In this document: positions 35,710 to 48,315 of the stretch, one piece after another
How the letters are laid out: each line of letters opens with the position of its first letter
How positions within the stretch are numbered: the stretch's first letter is position 1
NCBI GenBank assembly: GCA_028386065.3
Contig: JAKUCV010003344.1
Span: 1-64,000, forward strand
DNA length: 64,000 nucleotides
Source of the DNA: Turnera subulata
Taxonomy: Eukaryota; Streptophyta; Magnoliopsida; Malpighiales; Passifloraceae
Direction: 5' to 3'
Position numbers and translations under genes: made by a program
The notes under the pieces: model-generated
The model's database searches: none
Seen by the model: only the letters and a program-made list of their open reading frames with translations
What the model was told of the DNA's origin: nothing

Positions 35710-37218
35710 TGTAAGTATCCGGTTCATGCAATTGACAATCAAAAGCGCAAAATACAACATGTATGCGCAGCGGAAATACCGGATACACATGGAGGATCCA
35801 TGTGAAGGGAGCTAAACCGAATAACAATTTTTCATACCTGTAACGGTTGAGGTCTTTCACCCAACTGTAGAACCGAATCAGCTAGAGCCAGACAAAAGCC
35901 TCGCCCCTCTATGGTATCCACACGAATCGCTGTAACCGGAAGAAGAAAGTCTCACGATCTTCAACCCGAGCTCTCCCGAACTGGTGTGCTAGCAACAGGT
36001 TTCTGGGAGCTTTTGTGTGTTGTGTTTTCTCTCTCAATTTTCAGACCACTCAAGAACTCTTCTCAAGCTCTGAAAATTCTCTCAAGAATAAGTGTGTGTG
36101 AGGAAGAAGATGAGCAATAGTGATCTGTTCACTCAACTCCCAAAGGCATAATGCATTAGTGGAGTTAATGGCCAATATGGTGGTCCACTAAGCAACATGA
36201 TTATGTCTCCACATAATCATGTTTCCCACTAAGCATTATCAACACAACTCAGCATGTTTTGGTTCAAAAATGTCACATTTAGTGAACCAAACCAGCCCAA
36301 AAACGACCCTGATCCAACCACACCTTGGTTCAACCATGGTCCAACCACGGTTCAACCACCTGCTCGAATCAACGGCTGTATGTGTGTGACCCTGTAGGCA
36401 CTTGTACGTTCGGCAATAATCATAAAATCTCATTTTACAATTATAAGCAAAGAGCGGCGTCTAGCAACACATCATTGCCACCTGAACGACAAGATCAATG
36501 CTGATTCCACGTGCCTCGGAACATGTCATTGTCCCTTCGTCCCATTATCAAGATTAAACACGAGACATGGAATATGTCAATCTCGCATATGTCTAATCTC
36601 GGTTTCTTGATCCTCGAGTTAACCGGTAAAACGGATACCAATGATATCATATATCATTATCCGAGCATGGCCATGCATTTACAGTTCAACTCTATCAAGA
36701 AACACTCTGATAATATACCCGTTATATAGGTTGGACGAATCCCCTCTGGATCATACAAAACCCACTACACACTCATCATACACCCAATAATTATCCTTAT
36801 GTCTATCCAGTTACGGATGACCAGGAATAATATCAAAGCATATGACTCACATGTTGAGAACCTTGATGATCACAGGTCTAAGGAAAATACATTATAAGAA
36901 CCGCTATCGACAAAACATATAACGTTCCATGTAGTGTTCTTATGTGGGTCGGTTCAATCCACAAGTTCTCTAACTTGTACCCGTATGTAGAATTCATATC
37001 ACATATGCAATTCTCAACATACGCTAGTCTTAATTTATTATTACAACCCATCCATAATAATAATCGACTAGGGACAATTTAAGAATATGAAATATTCTAG
37101 GGTTATAAGTATGTGCAAGCGTTTATCTCATAAACGATACTTATTGGAATAACCTTAATGCGTATACATGACTACAAATAATCATCCATGATTGGCTTTT
37201 GGGCATATTACACTAACA
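35710..37218 (-). mobile_element. Ty1/copia solo LTR (minus, 1509 bp) nested in the gypsy LTR
   Basis: Read on the minus strand it starts TGTTAGTGTAATATGCCC and ends GGATACTTACA. Perfect 5-bp target duplication CCTCT at 35705-35709 and 37219-37223. The TGTTAGTG start is typical of Angela/Bianca-type copia LTRs. No internal sequence remains, so it arose by recombination between two LTRs. Confidence 0.92.
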
Positions 37219-38744
37219 CCTCTCCATTCTTTCTCTTTCTTTTTCCTTTTCTCTTTTCTTTCTCTCCTCCTTTTTCTTTCTTTTCATTATCTCCTTCTCC
37301 TTTCCACCCGAAACCACCTGTGACCGACACTCCCCCACCATCATCTCTTCTTTCTTTTTCTTCTTTACCTTATCTCTTTCCTTCCTATTTCTCTACCAGC
37401 CGGTACCCCTCCCATCACCCTTGCCATCTCCTCTTCCTCTCCTTCCCTACCTCTTCTTTCCCTCACTTTCCTTTGAACGCGCAGCCCTCCTCGCCCCTTG
37501 TTTCCTCCTCCCTTGCTGCCACCCAAAGCCGCCACTGCAACCATCGACCTCTCTCTCTCTCTCGCCTCTGCTCCTTTATCTTCGAATCCAACGCCGCCGA
37601 GGGAAGGCCCTGTTGCTCGTACTCCCTTGCTCGCCGCCACAGGCGAGTCGAGCTCGTCACCACCGAGGCAAAGAACGCGTCGCCGATCTCTCCCTATACG
37701 TGCTCTCGTTCGCCTCTGTCCTCGCCGCCTCACCATCGAGTCACCGGTGCCGTGTTACGTGGGTAAGCCGTGACGCCGATTTCCCTTTCTCCTCCCTGTC
37801 TCTTGATTCCTCCTCTTCTCTTCACTTTAATCTTTCGATTTGTTTTAATTGGACTGTCCTAAATCTTGTTGACGGATTATTGATGGATGACTTGGACAGA
37901 GGTGGTGGAAGATGATGCCGTTGTTGTTGTTGTGTGGACATGGGTTGGGTTGTTTTGGGTGTTGGACGCAGTGGTTTGGTGGAGTTCCGGCCACCAGGAA
38001 GTTGCGGTGGTAATGGTGACAGTGTTGGTTGTTGGGTTGTTGTCTTGGTGGTGGAACTGGTTCGATCTTCTCACGGGTGAACAGTAATCGGGAATGGTGC
38101 GTGAACAGTAGCTGCCAGAATCCGGCGAGTCACCGGTGTCCCGGGAATTTTCCGACGAACCCGGGAATGGATTTTGGGTAAAACCCGAACCCTTGGACTA
38201 TCCATGCATCATGAAACGAACCCGAACTATAATAACGAACTCGGACATTAAAACGACGTTAATTAAACGATTAATTAGCTTAATTAAAATTAACCTATGA
38301 TTTTATTTTATGCAATGCTTTTATTTTATTTTATTTTTCGATTGGGCTATGCGAAAGGCCCATTGTATTTAATTTCTCGGTTAATTTCATTTACGTTTTC
38401 TTGGACTAGTAAAAGGCCCACTATATTTAATTTTTGGTTTATTTAAATTTAACTGGGCTAATTAATTTAAAAAGGCCCAAGACGTTTTACTTTCGATTAT
38501 GCTTCTTTTTAATTAATTTTACTTGTTCCTTTATTAAATCATTTCCCGATGGGCTAAATACTCGTGAAGGCCTACCGTGCTTAATTTCCGAATTACTTAA
38601 ATTATGTTTTGACTGGGTAAATAAAAGGCCCACATACCATATTAATTTTCAGTTAAGCAATATTGGGCTAACATTAGATTTTTTTATCGTTTTAAAATAT
38701 ATTTATGGCTATATATGAATTGGCTTATATATAAGTATTTATAA

Positions 38745-38798
<54 letters not shown>

Positions 38799-38800
38799 AT
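38745..38800. repeat. (AT)n(GT)n microsatellite
   Basis: About 15 AT units followed by about 10 GT units inside the gypsy LTR. Confidence 0.95.
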
Positions 38801-39470
38801 TTTAATTACGTTTACATTGGTATTTATATTTCCTTATCAACAAAAGGCTAAAGGGCTGGGATATCGGCTTGGAGCTCGGTTTTGGTTTTCGATTTGAAGA
38901 TCGAGTATGACCGGTATATCGGCTGGAAACACATAACCGGCTAATCCCCACCTGGTTGGGTAGGCTGACTTTGTGAACAACGCCACGTACCGAGAGACTC
39001 CGATTTTTATGTTTTTCTCGGAATAATATGACTATAGGAATAATAAAATGGACCGGTAATGATAAGCTGTCATCTAATATCTGTTAACCGGCATCATGCA
39101 TAATCATCTTTGTTGTGCATTATAAGTGATTATTGTTGCTATAATATAGGAATATCAAGGCTTAACCGGATATCAGCTTCCGAGGAGTATCAGGTGAGGA
39201 TGGATAACCTTTGATATGTTGCACATAGTACTGTTGAGATACTCTGATAATTAATTTGCTTGATTGAACTGCTGAGTTGGTTGAGTTTGGCTCCTGTGTT
39301 ATTGTTGTTGTTGTTGATCTATTAACTGTGGATAGCTTGAGAAAATTGGATAATTGGAAGTTGTGTTGACGAATTAATTGCCACTTGGAAAGTAGTGGTA
39401 CGACTCGATGGTTAGAGACTATTTTGTGGTGGTCGTGATCTGAGTTCTTGTTATAAACATGTCTATGCTT

Positions 39471-39565
39471 GGGATGTCTATCCCGTGATTATATTTTGGG
39501 ATGTCTATCCCTGGGTTCTATTTTGGGATGTCTATCCCTGGGTTGTATTTTGGGATGTCTATCCC
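39471..39565. repeat. Four GGGATGTCTATCCC hairpins at exact 27-bp spacing
   Basis: GGGAT-GTCT-ATCCC at 39471, 39498, 39525 and 39552, separated by CTGGGTTNTATTTT-like spacers. Homologous arrays occur at 53489-53870 (plus) and, inverted, at 44047-44112, 56767-57200 and 62734-63140. Confidence 0.95.
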
Positions 39566-39826
39566 TGGGTTCTCTTTTGATCTGGCACTCGGAATACGTT
39601 AATAACCATGTACGACCCTAGCTTGTCCAGTGACGGGGCCCGGATAATAAAACTGAAAAAGTTAATTGTCTTTTAGTTTTGGTGCAGACTAGATCAGTGT
39701 TGTCTTTAGTTTAGTTGTGACTGTTGTCTGTGTTTATTTCCTGGAGTAATATGATTGCCTGCATATTACTGTTTATCCATGATTGTACTTTAATGTACCG
39801 GTGAGCACTTCGGACTCACCCCTCGC

Positions 39827-39847
39827 CTACGTGACTCAGTCACGTAG
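39827..39847. repeat. Strong hairpin in the LTR end (10-bp stem)
   Basis: Arms CTACGTGACT and AGTCACGTAG around a single C, directly after CGGTGAGCACTTCGGACTCACCCCTCGC. Other LTRs have a hairpin with different arms at the same place (54133-54155, 43041-43057, 56507-56529). Confidence 0.9.
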
Positions 39848-40273
39848 ATTGATTTGCTCTTAGTACAGGATCGTGCCAGGCAAGCTGCGGCGTACCCTTG
39901 GACAGAACTCAAATCCATTGGGTTGCATCGGGTTTTGCATATGTTGTCTTTGAGATCATAAATACTTCCGTTGTGCTATTGTTGTTGATATATCAAGGTC
40001 GGGTGAATTGATATTATCATTGAGCCGTTGGGCCAGAATTTCTATTTATATACTGTTTGTACCACGTGTTGGCACTGTTGATCGGTAATTACTGTTTGAT
40101 GGGTAAATTCGGGTCGTCTCAAAAGCCGTTAATGTGCTAAATTTTTGCTTTTGAAAATGAAACTTTGTGGAGAAATTATAAATATTGACGAGAAACAACT
40201 ATTAATATATTTTTTACTATAACACTACTACAGATAAAACTCTCTTAGTTTTTCTAGCTAACTAATTTTTGTG

Positions 40274-42281
40274 GGTAAAAAAGTTTTTCTTGTCCCTTCA
40301 CTTTTCTATTTTCGCATTTGTTGTCCCTCTTCCTTTTTTTCACTCAACCTGTCCCTCAACTCTTAATTTACCGGGTTACTTTGTCCTTATGATCACCTAC
40401 AGCCGGTTGGTGCGTGTGAGGCTGACACGTGTCCGTGGGGCCCACTTCAGCTGATTCTATTTTCTTTTTTTTTCTCTTTCTTTCTTATTTTCTATTTTTC
40501 GGAAATCCTTTTAAGGTTTTATTATATTAATTTTTGCAATAAATAGAAGAGAAAAAAGAATTTATTATTTTATTGTTTCAATTTTTTCTTTTTCCGATTT
40601 TGTTTCTTCGAATAATATTAAATTAGAAAAAGAATTTTCAAAAAAATTAAATGACAGGAAAAAAAAGAAAAAATCGGCTAAAAACACCCACCCTCCCTTC
40701 CCTTTGAACCGTAGCACACCCACCCACCCTCCCCCTCCCTGCACCGGCTGCCTTTGCCGTCGCCACCGCTGCCACTGCTGCCCCCAATTGCTCAATCCAC
40801 CATTGACTCCACTTCTAACTGCTTCTCCTCACCCAACTACTCAACCACCACTGTCAAATCTTGAACCCTCCCCAATCCCCCAAACCACGGCTGCCTCCTC
40901 CTACCACCCCCTTAGTCGTTCACGAACAACCCCTCTTCGGCTCTTCCCCCTTCGTCTCACTCTTTCCTACCGGCCCCTGCCTCTCGCGACCACCAAAATA
41001 AGTGGATAAACCATGACATACCAAAAATCTGACCTAACAACTGCAGATCAACCAATCAACCACCAACTACGAGGGAAGACAAATCTTTAATTACCACCCT
41101 CTCGACATCAACCAGACCTCCCCCCCCCCTGCCGACGTCATCATCGGCGTCTGGCCCGAGTCCGCGAGCTTCAACGACTCCGCCATGCACGAGATCCCCT
41201 TCCGGTGGCAAGGCCCGTCCAGCCCTGATTGTGAAACCTTTCATGGTGGATTGGAGTGGAGGGGCGGCCTTCGTCGTTGTTAGTCGCCTGGAGCACGCCG
41301 CTAGATCAGTGAATCCTAGGAAGAGAGGGGGAGAGGAAGCAAGAGGAGTCATTGAGATGACGGTCGAGGTATACGTTCCTATACCTGCAATTGAAACGTC
41401 GACTCCTTAAAGAAGCGAAGCCCCAAACCAACGAAGTAAATCGCAAACAGTTAGGTGTTCACATGAATTCAAGAATAATCATTTGTTTTTTCTTTTCAAT
41501 TAAGCGAATTTGGTTACTCCTCTAAGGTTTGGTCGAGCTCCACCAGCTTCCCCGTCCGCCGCCGTAGTCGTGCCTCGAATTCTTGCCTCTCCATCCGACC
41601 ACATCAACGTGCCATCACGAAAGGGGAAGGAAAAAAGTAAATCGATGGGCGTGGTGGCAGCGCTGGTATGGCGGCGCAGATAGTGTCAGGCTAGGGTTTA
41701 GATTAGGGAAGAAAGAAAACAAAAGGGAGAAGAAAAAGAATGAAATCGATCCCATGGTCTTTTTACATATGATTTAAAAAATTGATTTTGAAGTTAAACT
41801 CTGGAAAACGAATGAAATTTTTTTAAACGATATCGTTTAAAAAGGTGCCAAATCACTCAGCATGTTCCTAATCCTTAAGTAGTGTGGATCTGTTTTTTAA
41901 TTATAAAAAATTAATTTATTTTATACCAAATAAGATTTTTTAAGAAGGAAAAAGAAAAAAGAAAATTGAAACAATAAAATAATAAATTCTTTTTTTCTCT
42001 TCTATTTATTGCAAAAATTAATATAATAAAACCTTAAAAGGATTTCTGGAAAATAGAAAATAAGAAAGAAAGAGAAAAAAAAAAAAGAAAATAGAATCAG
42101 CTGAAGTGGGCCCCACGGACACATGTCAGCCTCACACGCACCAACCGGCTGTAGGTGGTCATAAGGACAAGGTGACCCGGTAAATTAAGAGTTGAGGGAC
42201 AGGTTGAGTGAAAAAAAAAAAGGAAGAGGAACAACAAATGCGAAAACAGAAAAGTGAAGGGATAAGAAAAACTTTTTTACC
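40274..42281. mobile_element. Mutator-like element with gene fragments (Pack-MULE)
   Basis: Terminal inverted repeats of about 320 bp (left 40274-about 40600, right about 41955-42281), starting GGTAAAAAAGTTTTTCTT, flanked by a perfect 10-bp duplication AATTTTTGTG (40264-40273 and 42282-42291). Long TIRs and a 9-11 bp target site are the MULE signature. There is no transposase. The interior (about 40690-41700) is GC-rich and gene-like, unlike the AT-rich arms. It sits between two inverted copies of the same gypsy LTR. Confidence 0.92.
41131..41236 (+). pseudogene. Captured subtilase (S8) fragment in the Pack-MULE
   Basis: The frame reads ADVIIGVWPESASFNDSAMHEIPFRWQG, matching the plant subtilase segment around the catalytic Asp (DVIIGVLDTGVWPES...MPEIPSRWKG). 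The LDTG residues that carry the catalytic Asp are missing, an in-frame loss of four codons. The pieces before and after are not recognised. Confidence 0.7.
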
Positions 42282-42291
42282 AATTTTTGTG

Positions 42292-42757
42292 CATGTGAGA
42301 TGCACATTATATAATAACATACAGTATGAATACTTTTTAAAAGTGATTATTGTTAATATCAAAATTAATATAAAATTATGCAAAAAATAGCAAATTAATT
42401 TATTTATGAATCAATTTAGTAAGAAGAAATAGTGAAATACTAATGATTCTTTCCTAAAATTAAATTATTTATTTATCAAATCTAAAATAAGATTCTTTAC
42501 GTTTTTATTATTTTTAATTTAATTCTTAGTGGTATATATAGTTTAAGTTATAATGTTACTAAAATTTTTTATGGCTTTACCCTTTTTATCAATTTTTAAT
42601 TTTTCTACATTTATTTTTTATAATAAATTTCTTATTCACATATGCTATTTTTTTATTTTACATAAAATTTTTATTATGCAATTTCTGATACTTTTTTATG
42701 AGATATGAGTTTTTTAAAAGGTTAATGTTTCTATTTAATTAAATACATCCCATAGTT
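42292..42757. other. AT-rich spacer, nothing seen
   Basis: Very AT-rich, no gene or repeat signal. Confidence 0.5.
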
Positions 42758-45491
42758 TGAAACACCCCGTTTTCTATTTACCCAGCAAACAGTAATTACC
42801 AAACAACAGTGACGACACGTGGCACAAATTGTAAATACAACAGAATAATCTGGCCGAACGGCCCAAAGATAATATCAATCGCCCGATCTCGAGTGCAATA
42901 ACGATAATAGCACAGCGGAAGCAATTTTTAAGAATCACAGCAAAAGCATGAATCGACTCGATGCAACACTATGGATCCAGATCCGTCAGAGGAGATGCCA
43001 CAGCCTGCCATGATGCATACATGCACAGGGAACAACGTAGCCTGCCGATGGGGCAGGTGAGGGGTGAGATTCTCCATAATCTCACCGACACATAACTCAT
43101 GATTAACAACATAGCATATTTAACAGTCAAGAGCACATCAACACGGCATACGAGTACTGAACATAACACATACAGTCATAAAGAACAATACCGACTATGC
43201 AATTGTCCACCCCATCGACTATGCAATGCACTGACCACCCAACACCTCACAGACTATACAATACTCTAGTGCCCGACCAGGACACCTCAACTCAACTACA
43301 TATTGGGTAACCGACCTAGTCTATACGACACAGACTCTGGTCCTGACAGACTATACTCAACAGAGATTCCTCATTGTGTGATAACAAACCGTTACTGTGC
43401 TTGCCGATCATCCAACCCGGTACCAAAACAATCTCAAATCACGTGAGCCTCGCTCAGCGGGTAGCCGGCAACCTGCATGGACCATACCCAATCAACATCA
43501 CAAACCGATCCCCGGGTAGATTCACAGCACAGCAACAGCAACAACAGCAACTCGTAACCACAACAATAATCCTCATTAAGTTTAAACATAACCTTAGAAA
43601 TAACGACCATCCAACCGTCGACCACAGCCGACAACCAACATATCTCAATATCCGATCAAAACCGACAAATGATACTCATCTGACAATTATCAAAAGAAAC
43701 CGACAATAAACAAAGGACAACTGGCAACCAATGCCAACAACAATAGACTACTCACGACCAACGACAACAAACAACACCCGCGAACCGGCAACCTATGCCG
43801 ACCAGGGTCAACCGACTATACTGACAACCTCCCAGGGTATGATCATGAGACAACATGCATATGAACAAAACACATCTCAGCCCAACAAAGCAAAAGCACA
43901 TCTCAAACAAGACTGAGCCAAGGCCAAAAGAATATCTTTTATTATTACCAATTTTATCTTCCGGGCCCCGTCACTGGACAAGCTAGGGGTCCGACCTGGA
44001 TATCAACATATTTCGGGTGCCAGACCAAAACCAAGAGAACCTAGGGATCGACATCCCAAAATAGTAACCTAGGGATAGACATCCCAAATATATCAACGGG
44101 ATAGACATCCCAAGCATAGACATGCTTACCACAAGTAACCCAGGTCATGGCCACCACAAAACAGTCTCTACCCATCGAGTCGTACCATTAGTTTCCGAGT
44201 GACATTAAAGTCGTCAACACCATTTCCAATTATCCAATTTCGATTTTCAATATCCATTATCAATTTTCCATGGTCAATAGTCCAACAACAATCTCAACAC
44301 AATATTCACAGAATTAATATCACAGTTCAACAATCACAACAGCAATAATCACGGCAGTCAAATATCCAACAGTGCAGTTCAATTAAACAACAAAGCACAC
44401 AAAGTATTGCGGGCACATCTCAAAGGTTACCCATCCTCACAACAAATATCAGCAATTATCACAAAGTTATCAACAACAATAACCATAAGATGCAATGGAA
44501 CCTATGTAGTTCCAAGACCAACCATCCCGGCTATCACGGGTGGAATGACGTATATGCAACCTCACCTGATACTCCTCGGAAGCTGGTATCCGGTTAAGCC
44601 TTGATATTCCTATAATACAACAACAGTAATCTCTTATAATGCACAAACAAGATGATTATGCATGATGCCGGTTAACAGTTATTAGACGGCTTATCAATTT
44701 ATTTTATTATTTCCATAGTTCTCTTATTCATTTCTGTGGAGGTTACTAATAATTTATTTTCCATCTGGTATACCAATCATATCCAACATAAATCAAAAAC
44801 CAAAACCGAGCGTCCAAGCCGATATCCCGGCCCTTAGGCCGCTTATGACAATAAGGCATATATACGTACACTTATACGTAATGTATATTTAAGATAATAT
44901 ATTTGTAAATAAATCAAGTTACGATCCGTTAAATACGCACAGTTCATATGACATAAATGATATTTCTTAGAATAATTATTCCCGATATTATACTAAATAC
45001 TTATGTGTTTTATTACAATAATTATAAAATAGTGGATACGATGAATACGCCAAAATGTTATTTAAATAATGTATCGATAATAAAACCGTTAAATGAAAAA
45101 TGTTTCTATCGGTAAGAAATTGACATTGCCGATTTATGGTATTATATCGTAGTGTAGTAAATATTATATTTGCAAATACATGTACGTATATATCCTGATG
45201 GAATAAAGATATTAGTAATAATACTGTTAACAAAATACCCTGGTAGGTTAGCAAAACATAATATAGCCATGAAATAAATTCTATACGGTCATATATTAGA
45301 CTTATACACATAGTCAAAATTATATCATTTTTAATTCGTAAATCAAATCATTAATTACTTATTTATATATTACGTCTATGTATATGGTATATCATATATA
45401 TATATATATATACACACAGCCCAAGATATATAACTATTAAATCTTGGCCCAATATTATATAGCCAATGTAAAGGTCGGTAGCGCGATTTAT

Positions 45492-45539
<48 letters not shown>

Positions 45540-47983
45540 TAAAATTGATAAATCAAATAAGTTATGGCCTAACATTATTTTAATTCAAAAGAATGGAATT
45601 AAACATATTAGATATATACTCATATATGTATATGGACTCCTTAAAACATTAACCCGGTTAAATCATAATTAAAGAATTCAGAAATTAAGTTCGGTGGGCC
45701 TTCACGTGCGTTTAGCCCATCGGGAAAGATAAAACAGCTTGGATTAATGAATTAAAAGACTTGATTAGAATTTAAATATCATGGCCTTCTAGTATAATTA
45801 GCCCAATCAAAATTAATAAAACTGTAATTAAATACAATGGGCCTTTCGCGAGCCCAAGTAAACGCAAATGAAATTAAATCGGAAATTAAACATTATGGGC
45901 CTTTTTAATAACCCATTCTGAAAATTAAATAAAGGCATAGGATAAATAAACATAAATTAAATAAAAGCATAAATAAAATAAAGCATAAAATGAAATATAG
46001 GTTAATGTTAATCAAGTTATTCAATTTTTAATTAGCATTGTTTAAAAGCCCGGGTCCGTTAATATCGTTCGGGTTCGTTAAGGATGCATATGGTCATAAG
46101 GTTCGGGTTTTACCCAAAATCCGTTTCCGAGCTCGCCGGAAAATTCCCGGGACAACGGAGACTCGCCGGATTCCGGCCAAGTACTGTTCATGGTACCATT
46201 CCGGTTGCTGTTCATCGCCAAACAAAACGTCCAAACCACACCCCCAGAACAACAGTCCGGCTATCATCAAACACACCATCCCCACAGCAACCTTCCAATG
46301 GTCGGAACTCTACTGGACGGCAGCATCTACGAAGCCCAGAATCACTACCCACGCCCATAGCAGCATCATCAAATCCATAACCGCACATACCCACCTCGAC
46401 AACACCCAACATAAACCCACGCAACCACGGCAGCATCCCCAACCCGTTTCAACTGAATCCAACCAGAAATACAAGACCAAAACCCGATTAATTTAGTCCA
46501 CATAAACCGGGTTTAAAGAAAGGGAAGAGAAAGAGGAAAGGATCGTCGGCAAGACTTACCCACATCTCACTGCCGTCGGCGACGATAAGAAAGGGCGGCG
46601 ACCGTAAGGCAAAGGTGAAAGGGAGAGAACGCGAGGGTGAGGAGGAGAGGAAGGAGGCAGAGGAGGAGGCGACTCACGACGATAGCGGTGCGAGCCCCTG
46701 CCCCTAACCATCGTGCTGGTCTCGGCTTCTTCACCCAGGGGCGGCGACGGCTTAGAGAGGAGGTGGCAGCGACGGATTTGAGGAGAAGAGGAGACGATGG
46801 TTGAAGCGGTGACACTGGCAGTGGCGGCTTCAGGCGGCAGCAAGGGAGGAGCAGGTGAGGAAGAAGAAGGAATTGAAGAAGGGAGGAGGTGGCGGCAGCA
46901 GGTCTGTGCTCTGCTCCTCAACGGCAGTGATTGATGAGGAAGAAGAGAGAGTTGGGTCGGCAGTTGCAGGAAGGAGAAGGAGAGGGAAGGAGAAGGAGAG
47001 GGAAGGAGGAGAAGAGATGGGTGACGGCGACGTGAGAGGTACGCTGAGGGAATAAATAGGAGTGGAAAGGAGGGAGTGGTCGAAGAGACAGAGAAATTGG
47101 GAGGATGGGGAGGAAGAGATAAGATAAAAAAAAAAAAGAGAAAGTGGAGAAGATGGTGCAGGGGAGTGGGGGAAATCATGGAGAGGAAGAGGAAAAAAAA
47201 ATAAAGAAAAAGGAAGGGGAAAGAAACAGGGAAGATAAGAAGGAAAAGAAAGGGGTAGGGACCAGTTGAAGAAAAACGGGAAAGAGAAGAGGAAAACGTG
47301 GGCGGCGGAAGGAAAAAGAGGGAGAGAAGAAGAAAAGGAAAGAGAAAAAGAAAGAAAGAAAGGAAAAGAAAGGTAAGTGGCCATGTGGCAAGCCACGATT
47401 GGCCGGTTCGGATTTTCGTGTCGGAATAACGTGATCCCAGGGGTACTCTCGTCTTTCCGTCCTGAGTCCAAAAATACAACTTGGGCTCGGAAAATCCGAT
47501 TAATACCCCTAAGCATCATCCAAGTCTTGGAAATGAAAACCAAGGCTCGGTAAGCCTTGAAGGAGGCTCGGAAGTCCCGTGTAACCCTCGGAAAATAGTT
47601 CCGAGGCTCGGTTATCGAATGAAACTCCAGAATGTCGCGTATCCTCAGTGATCAAAATGAAGCTCGGTTATTCTCGGAAAGGCTCGGTCCGTTAGAATCC
47701 TCGAATTACGACATTTAAGATTTATAATTAGTAAATATTATTTTTGCACACAAGTATTCCGTCCAAAATAATAATGAAAGTATTATTATTACTGTTGGTT
47801 TGGAAAATAATAATGGTAAAAATAATATTAATCATCTATGGAGTAGTAAAAATGATAAAAATTTATATCGGAAATTAACTCGGGTTGGTAAAATTTTCGA
47901 TTAACCGCGATAAAATTTATTTACCACAGTAGAAGTTAAATCAACTTGGTAAAAATCACGGAAAATTTACCCGAGTCGTTACA
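42758..47983 (-). mobile_element. Ty3/gypsy LTR (minus, about 5.2 kb)
   Basis: On the minus strand it runs TGTAACGACTCGGGTAAATTTTCC to GGGGTGTTTCA. It has the same order of parts as the plus LTR at 35202-40121: purine/CT tract (46840-47390), GC-rich block (46560-46830), TGGGC...GCCCA units (45838-45915), AT microsatellites, GGGATAGACATCCC hairpins (44047-44112) and the CCTGCC...GGCAGG hairpin (43041-43057). No internal region adjoins on either side. Candidate target sites TAGTT and ATGTT do not match well. Long Ser/Pro/Leu-rich frames (46556-47543 minus) come from the CT-rich tract. Confidence 0.75.
45362..45540. repeat. (AT)n microsatellites in the gypsy LTR
   Basis: Two AT runs, at about 45396-45412 and 45498-45536. 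Confidence 0.95.
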
Positions 47984-48213
47984 ATGTTAATTTTATATTT
48001 ATTTATAATCATTTTTCAAACATCGTTTTCTTCTTTACTTCTAGTGGTAACTTAATTATAATATTTAGTTTCTGTAATTCAAAATTTATTAAATTTTTTT
48101 CATCATTTTACAAAATTTATATTAATTTTTTATTTTCTATTTCTTCATTTTTCAATTAACTTTCTATTTATTTATTTTTTAAAATTTTGGATCTATTATT
48201 TTAATGGTTAATC
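47984..48213. other. AT-rich spacer, nothing seen
   Basis: No gene or repeat recognised. Confidence 0.45.
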
Positions 48214-48308
48214 CTGTAACGATCCGGGTAAAATTTTTTGTAATTTTACCAATGCATTCTAATTTTTACAAAAGTTAATAAAATTTTATTGATGTCAATT
48301 GCGAATAT
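48214..48308 (+). mobile_element. Truncated start of a gypsy LTR (plus)
   Basis: TGTAACGATCCGGGTAAAATTTTTT...TTAATAAAATTTTATTG aligns with the first about 95 bp of the LTR at 35202, then stops abruptly at the end of the small spliced gene. Confidence 0.7.
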
Positions 48309-48315
48309 CTATTGC

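Larger units (their letters stand above)
35202..40121 (+). mobile_element. Ty3/gypsy solo LTR (plus), with a nested copia solo LTR
   Basis: It runs from TGTAACGACCCGGG to GGGTCGTCTCA. Flanks AAAAC (35197-35201) and AAAGC (40122-40126) differ at one base and may be the target duplication. Without the nested copia LTR it is about 3.4 kb. Order: AT-rich start, CT-rich tract (37219-37500), GC-rich leader-like part (37500-38150), TGGGCT/AAGGCCCA cluster (38340-38660), AT/GT microsatellite, and R-U5-like end with hairpins. No internal region is attached. It is the same family as the minus-strand LTR at 42758-47983. Confidence 0.8.

Noticed and set aside
37188..37915. Ser/Pro/Leu-rich ORFs of 160-190 codons
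   Set aside because: CT-rich and GC-rich leader part of a gypsy LTR; equivalent frames at 46556-47543 differ in sequence and frame.
42753..47988. Target duplication for the minus gypsy LTR
   Set aside because: TAGTT and ATGTT differ at two of five bases; a true duplication is not supported.
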